This document shows positions 60,540-64,000 of a stretch of 64,000 nucleotides of DNA, piece after piece (the first letter of the stretch is position 1; each line of letters begins with the position of its first letter). The notes beneath the pieces were generated by a model. That model was not told the origin of the DNA. It did no database searches and was given only the letters and a program-made list of their open reading frames with translations. Source of the DNA: BOG-908 sp965198915 (GTDB taxonomy: Bacteria > Pseudomonadota > Alphaproteobacteria > Acetobacterales > Acetobacteraceae). Made by a program: the position numbers and the translations under genes. The DNA lies in the NCBI GenBank assembly GCA_965198915.1, contig CBDAQC010000002.1, positions 1,550,001 to 1,614,000 on the forward strand, written 5' to 3'.

Positions 60540-61817
60540 ATGCGAGTGCTGATAGTAGGCGCAGGCGGCCGCGAACACGCGTTGGCCTGGGCCATCGCCC
60601 AATCCCCCCTGCTCACCAAGCTATATGTAGCCCCAGGCAACCCCGGCACCGCGGCAATCGCGGAAAACGTGGCCATCGGCGCGCTGGACGTGCCGGCGCT
60701 GGTGGCCTTTGCGCAGGCCGAAGCCATCGACCTGGTGGTGCCCGGGCCCGAAGCACCGCTGGTGGCCGGCCTGGCGGACGCGCTGGCCCATGTGGGCCTG
60801 CGCTGCTGCGGGCCTACCGCCGCGGCCGCGGCCCTGGAAGGCAGCAAGACCTTCGCCAAGGAGGTCTGCGACGCGGCGGGCATTCCCACCGCGCGCTGGG
60901 AACGCTTCGACGACGAGGCCGCCGCACTGGACTTCGTCGAACGCCGCGGCGCGCCGATCGTGGTGAAGGCGGACGGCCTGGCGGCCGGCAAGGGCGTGGT
61001 GGTGGCGCAGACGGCCGAGGAAGCCGCCGCCGCGGTGCGCGCCCTGCTCGGCGCCCGCACGCTGGGCGAGGCGGGCGAAACCGTCGTGATCGAGGAGTGC
61101 CTGGAGGGCGACGAGGTCAGCCTGTTCGCGCTGTGCGACGGCAGCCGCGCCGTGCTGCTGGGCGCGGCACAGGACCACAAGCGCGTGGGCGACGGCGACA
61201 CCGGGCCGAACACCGGCGGGATGGGCGCCGTCTCCCCGCCCGGGCATTTCGGCGAGGCCGCCCAGCACGCCGCGCTCGACGCTTTCATCCGGCCCGCTCT
61301 GGCCGAGATGGCGGCGCGGGGGACGCCGTTCACCGGCATTTTGTTCGCGGGACTTATGCTGACGCCGGAGGGCGCGCGCCTGATCGAATACAACGTCCGC
61401 CTGGGTGATCCGGAGGCGCAGGTGATCCTGCCGCGGCTGCAGGGCGACCTGCTGGCGGCGCTTCATGCCGCAGCCAGCGGGAACCTGTCCGAGACGAGGC
61501 TGGCCTGGCTGCAGACGACCTGCCTGGCGGTGGTGCTGGCGGCCCCCGGCTATCCCGGGCAGGTGAGCGCCGGCGCCGTGATCACCGGCCTGAAGGAGGC
61601 CGCTTCGATCCCCCACGTTGCCGTCTTCCATGCCGGGACGGACATACGCGAGGGTCAGGTCGTGGCCGCCGGCGGCCGGGTGCTCGGCATCTGCGGCACC
61701 GGGCCGGACGTGACGGCCGCGCGCGCAGCCGCCTATGCCGGCGTGGGCGCGATAGGCTTCGCCAACGCGGTGTTCCGGCGAGACATCGGACTGCGCGCCC
61801 TGGGAGCGGCAGCATGA
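60540..61817 (+). CDS. purD: Phosphoribosylamine-glycine ligase
   Basis: PurD joins glycine to 5-phosphoribosylamine with ATP in purine synthesis. The 425-residue ATP-grasp enzyme starts MRVLIVGAGGREHALAWA, has VPGPEAPLVAG, the ATP-grasp loop VKADGLAAGKGVVVA at ~residue 141, PNTGGMGAVSPPG at ~residue 223 and YNVRLGDPEAQVILPRL at ~residue 283. It overlaps panB by 4 bp. Confidence 0.97.
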   Translation: MRVLIVGAGGREHALAWAIAQSPLLTKLYVAPGNPGTAAIAENVAIGALDVPALVAFAQAEAIDLVVPGPEAPLVAGLADALAHVGLRCCGPTAAAAALEGSKTFAKEVCDAAGIPTARWERFDDEAAALDFVERRGAPIVVKADGLAAGKGVVVAQTAEEAAAAVRALLGARTLGEAGETVVIEECLEGDEVSLFALCDGSRAVLLGAAQDHKRVGDGDTGPNTGGMGAVSPPGHFGEAAQHAALDAFIRPALAEMAARGTPFTGILFAGLMLTPEGARLIEYNVRLGDPEAQVILPRLQGDLLAALHAAASGNLSETRLAWLQTTCLAVVLAAPGYPGQVSAGAVITGLKEAASIPHVAVFHAGTDIREGQVVAAGGRVLGICGTGPDVTAARAAAYAGVGAIGFANAVFRRDIGLRALGAAA

Positions 61818-62632
61818 GCGTCCACGGCCCCGCCAAACCGGTCACCGTGCCGGATTTGCGCCGGATGAAGGGCACGCCGCAGGTATGGCTGACCGCCTAC
61901 ACCACGCCGATGGCGCAGCGCCTGGACCCGCATTGCGACGCGCTGCTGGTGGGCGATTCGCTGGGCATGGTGCTGTATGGGCTGCCGAGCACGCTGTCCG
62001 TCAGCCTGGACACCATGATCGCCCACGGTGCCGCCGTGGTGCGCGGGGCCAGGCACGCCTGCATCGTGGTGGACCTGCCGTTCGGCAGCTACCAGCAAAG
62101 CCCGCAGCAGGCTTTCGCCAGTGCGGCGCGCGTGCTGGCGGAGACCGGGGCCTCGGCGGTGAAGCTGGAAGGCGGCACCGAGATGGCCGAGACCATCGCG
62201 TTCCTGACGGCGCGCGGCGTGCCGGTGTGCGGCCATGTGGGCCTGATGCCGCAATCGGTGAACGTGGCCGGCGGCTTCCGCGCCACCGGACGCACCCAGG
62301 ACGAGGCCGCGCGCGTGACCGCGGACGCCCAGGCGGTGGCCGATGCCGGCGCCTTCGCGGTGGTGCTGGAAGGCACGCTGGAGCCGGTGGCCGCCGCAAT
62401 CACCAGGCAGGTGGCCATACCCACGATCGGCATCGGCGCGTCGGCCGAATGCGACGGCCAGGTGCTGGTGATCGACGACGTGCTGGGCACCTTCAACGAT
62501 TTCACGCCGCGCTTCGTCAAGCGCTACGCGGCGCTGGGCGATGAGATATCGCGCGCGGCCGCCGCCTATGCCGCCGAGGTACGCGCCCGCACGTTCCCCG
62601 CGCCCGAACACACGTTCCGCCGCGCCGGATAG
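61814..62632 (+). CDS. panB: 3-methyl-2-oxobutanoate hydroxymethyltransferase
   Basis: PanB adds a hydroxymethyl group from methylene-tetrahydrofolate to 2-oxoisovalerate in pantothenate synthesis. The 272-residue protein has VWLTAYTTPMAQRLD, LLVGDSLGMVLYG at ~residue 40, VVVDLPFGSYQ at ~residue 77, VKLEGG at ~residue 116, CGHVGLMPQSVN and IGIGASAECDGQVLVIDDVLG (motif split at ~residue 200-220). Catalytic Glu is in FAVVLEGTLEPVA. Confidence 0.97.
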   Translation: MSVHGPAKPVTVPDLRRMKGTPQVWLTAYTTPMAQRLDPHCDALLVGDSLGMVLYGLPSTLSVSLDTMIAHGAAVVRGARHACIVVDLPFGSYQQSPQQAFASAARVLAETGASAVKLEGGTEMAETIAFLTARGVPVCGHVGLMPQSVNVAGGFRATGRTQDEAARVTADAQAVADAGAFAVVLEGTLEPVAAAITRQVAIPTIGIGASAECDGQVLVIDDVLGTFNDFTPRFVKRYAALGDEISRAAAAYAAEVRARTFPAPEHTFRRAG

Positions 62633-62764
62633 GTCACTCGCCGGGAGCAGCATCACCGCTTTGGAATAGCCGCGTGAACGGGATGGCAGCATAAACAGGC
62701 ACGGGCGGGAACCTCTTGCCTCCGCCGTCGATGCCTACAAACATTTCGACAAGCGCGAGGCTGG

Positions 62765-63529
62765 ATGGATCAAGAAGGAGCTGACCTTGCCATCCGATGC
62801 CAGGCCGGTGGCCGACTGAGGGCGACGGGGGCGGCGGCCGGACTGCCCCGCCCGGTCAGGGCCGTGGTGTTCGACCTGGACGGCACGCTGCTCGACACTG
62901 AACGGGCGTACCGCGCGGCGTTCCTGGAAACGGCGGCAGCGTTCGGCTGCGTGCTGCCGGCCGGGGCTTACGACTCCCTGGTTGGCCTGCCCACTACCGA
63001 CCGGCGCCGCCTGCTTCCGGCGATGCTGGGCGCGGAATGCCCAACCGACACGTTCATCGACAGCTATTACGCGGCCAGGAGGCGCCACCTGGCCGGCGGC
63101 ATCGCCCTGAAGCCGGGTGCCACCCAGCTTCTTGCCTTGCTGCAGACGGCGCGTGTCCCCACGGCTATCGCCACTTCGGCCAGCGGTGTGACGGCAAGCG
63201 GTCATCTCCTGGCCGCCGGGCTGGCGCGCCGGTTCGATCATGTCATTTCGCGCGACGATGTCGCGCGTGGCAAGCCGGCCCCAGACAGCTTCCTGCTTGC
63301 CGCGTCCCGCCTCGGCGTGGACGCGGCCGATTGCCTGGCGCTGGAGGATTCGCCGCATGGCGTGGCGGCCGCGCATGCCGCCGGCATGATGGTGGTGATG
63401 GTGCCGGACATGGTAGCGCCCGCTGCGATCACGCGAGATCGCTGCACGGCCGTGGCGGACACGCTGCACGAGGTAGGCTGGCTGCTGGAAACCGCGTGCA
63501 CGAAAGATCGTTCCCGGTCCCGTGTGTAG
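62765..63529 (+). CDS. HAD superfamily hydrolase, subfamily IA
   Basis: The 254-residue protein has the nucleophile motif VVFDLDGTLLDTERAYR at ~residue 34, motif II IATSAS at ~residue 135, the lysine in ARGKPAPDSFLLAA at ~residue 175 and motif IV ALEDSPHGVAAAHAAGM. A helical cap lies between motifs I and II. The substrate, probably a phosphosugar, is unknown. The first 30 residues before AVVFDLDG are non-conserved, so the true start could be later. Confidence 0.87.
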   Translation: MDQEGADLAIRCQAGGRLRATGAAAGLPRPVRAVVFDLDGTLLDTERAYRAAFLETAAAFGCVLPAGAYDSLVGLPTTDRRRLLPAMLGAECPTDTFIDSYYAARRRHLAGGIALKPGATQLLALLQTARVPTAIATSASGVTASGHLLAAGLARRFDHVISRDDVARGKPAPDSFLLAASRLGVDAADCLALEDSPHGVAAAHAAGMMVVMVPDMVAPAAITRDRCTAVADTLHEVGWLLETACTKDRSRSRV

Positions 63530-63661
63530 GCAAACAAGCAGCCGGAGTGTGAGGATGCCCGGTCCGTTGCCGGCGCGGCGGGCGCCGCCGTCGAGCAACC
63601 ACGCCCTGCGAAACGAAAACCGGGAAGCCGCCTTCCTCCGGACTGCAAGGCGTTGCCTGCC

Positions 63662-64000
63662 GTGCGCCTGATCATCTTCGGCCTGTCGGTAAGCTCCTCC
63701 TGGGGCAACGGCCATGCAACGTTGTGGCGCGGCCTGATCGCGGCGCTCGCCAACGCCGGCCACCGGGTCACCTTCTTCGAACGCAACGTGCCATACTACG
63801 CCGAGAACCGCGACCTTACCGAACTCGGCCACGGCGCCTCTCTTGTGCTGTACACCGGCTGGGCGGAGGTGGCCGCACAGGCGCGCCGGGCGGCCGACGA
63901 GGCGGACGCGGCAATCGTGACGTCCTTCTGCCCCGACGCGCTGGCCGCCGCGGACATGCTGGGCGAGAGCCGCGCGGCGCTGCGCTGCTTCTACGACCTG
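63662..64000 (+). CDS. Glycosyltransferase, CgeB-like (cut by window edge)
   Basis: The first 113 codons of an open frame are present. RLIIFGLSVSSSWGNGHATL, WRGLIAALANAGHRVTFFER and VPYYAENRDL match the N-terminus of a glycosyltransferase family seen in alphaproteobacteria (often labelled CgeB or glycosyltransferase family 1). The GTG at 63662 gives the family start, although no good ribosome binding site is visible. The catalytic C-terminal domain lies outside the window. Confidence 0.8.
   Translation, partial: MRLIIFGLSVSSSWGNGHATLWRGLIAALANAGHRVTFFERNVPYYAENRDLTELGHGASLVLYTGWAEVAAQARRAADEADAAIVTSFCPDALAAADMLGESRAALRCFYDL

Overview
The window is high-GC DNA from an alphaproteobacterium, most probably of the Acetobacteraceae. 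The evidence is the conserved rnd-lptC-lptA-lptB-rpoN-hpf order, the xseB-ispA-dxs block running into hopanoid (hpn) genes, an alphaproteobacterial CIRCE-groES-groEL locus, and many SH3, KaiC-like and retropepsin-like proteins of the type common in that family. The taxon is inferred from gene content only; no rRNA is present.

Layout. 1-6.4 kb: 3' end of a tRNA-Leu, RNase D, LPS export genes lptCAB, a conserved unknown gene, rpoN and hpf. 6.4-13.6 kb: queC, moeB, DsrE, SH3 and pirin proteins, a divergent tautomerase/TetR pair with a perfect operator palindrome, an exonuclease, DUF3297 and murI. 13.8-22.5 kb: a two-lobed retropepsin-like protein, an NDUFA9-like reductase, and gltD and gltB separated by a small membrane-protein gene. 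22.5-23.0 kb is unexplained. 23-31.5 kb: lone fdsD, GST, xseB-ispA-dxs, then hpnM-like, hpnI, hpnJ and hpnK (bacteriohopanetetrol cyclitol ether route). 31.7-41.1 kb: nine translationally coupled genes encoding inositol-3-phosphate synthase, HD protein, Trm112-like methyltransferase, Gfo/Idh oxidoreductase, Zn-ribbon metallo-beta-lactamase-fold protein, YcaO protein, TIM-barrel isomerase, GT4 glycosyltransferase and PIG-L deacetylase. 41.3-47 kb: groEL, groES with CIRCE, a double-domain KaiC ATPase and a hybrid histidine kinase. 47-54 kb: an esterase pseudogene, DoxX, a GH17 membrane protein, CoA-binding protein, DUF2076, Maf, a CoA-transferase pair, tRNA-Ala and a catalase-like pseudogene. 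54.4-64 kb: lipoprotein, TonB-like protein, SDR with its TetR regulator and operator, xseA, purD, panB, a HAD hydrolase and the start of a glycosyltransferase.

The best candidate for an undescribed system is the 31.7-41.1 kb operon. It combines the mycothiol-type logic (inositol phosphate synthase, GT4 glycosyltransferase, PIG-L deacetylase) with a YcaO ATP-dependent enzyme, a methyltransferase and inositol-type redox/isomerase enzymes, but has no MshC-like cysteine ligase. It sits beside the hopanoid head-group genes and has an unusual leader with a 29-codon ORF and inverted repeats.

The second theme is a dispersed A/T-rich repeat. Two inverted arms of about 45 bp flank a spacer that is usually self-complementary. 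Nine paired copies (one with a decayed right arm) and about seven clear single arms punctuate the gene borders. Some have been absorbed into genes: the LptA signal peptide, the HpnK N-terminus and the C-terminus of the GH17 protein. A second, GC-rich repeat family occurs twice, once as a terminator-like hairpin between groES and groEL.
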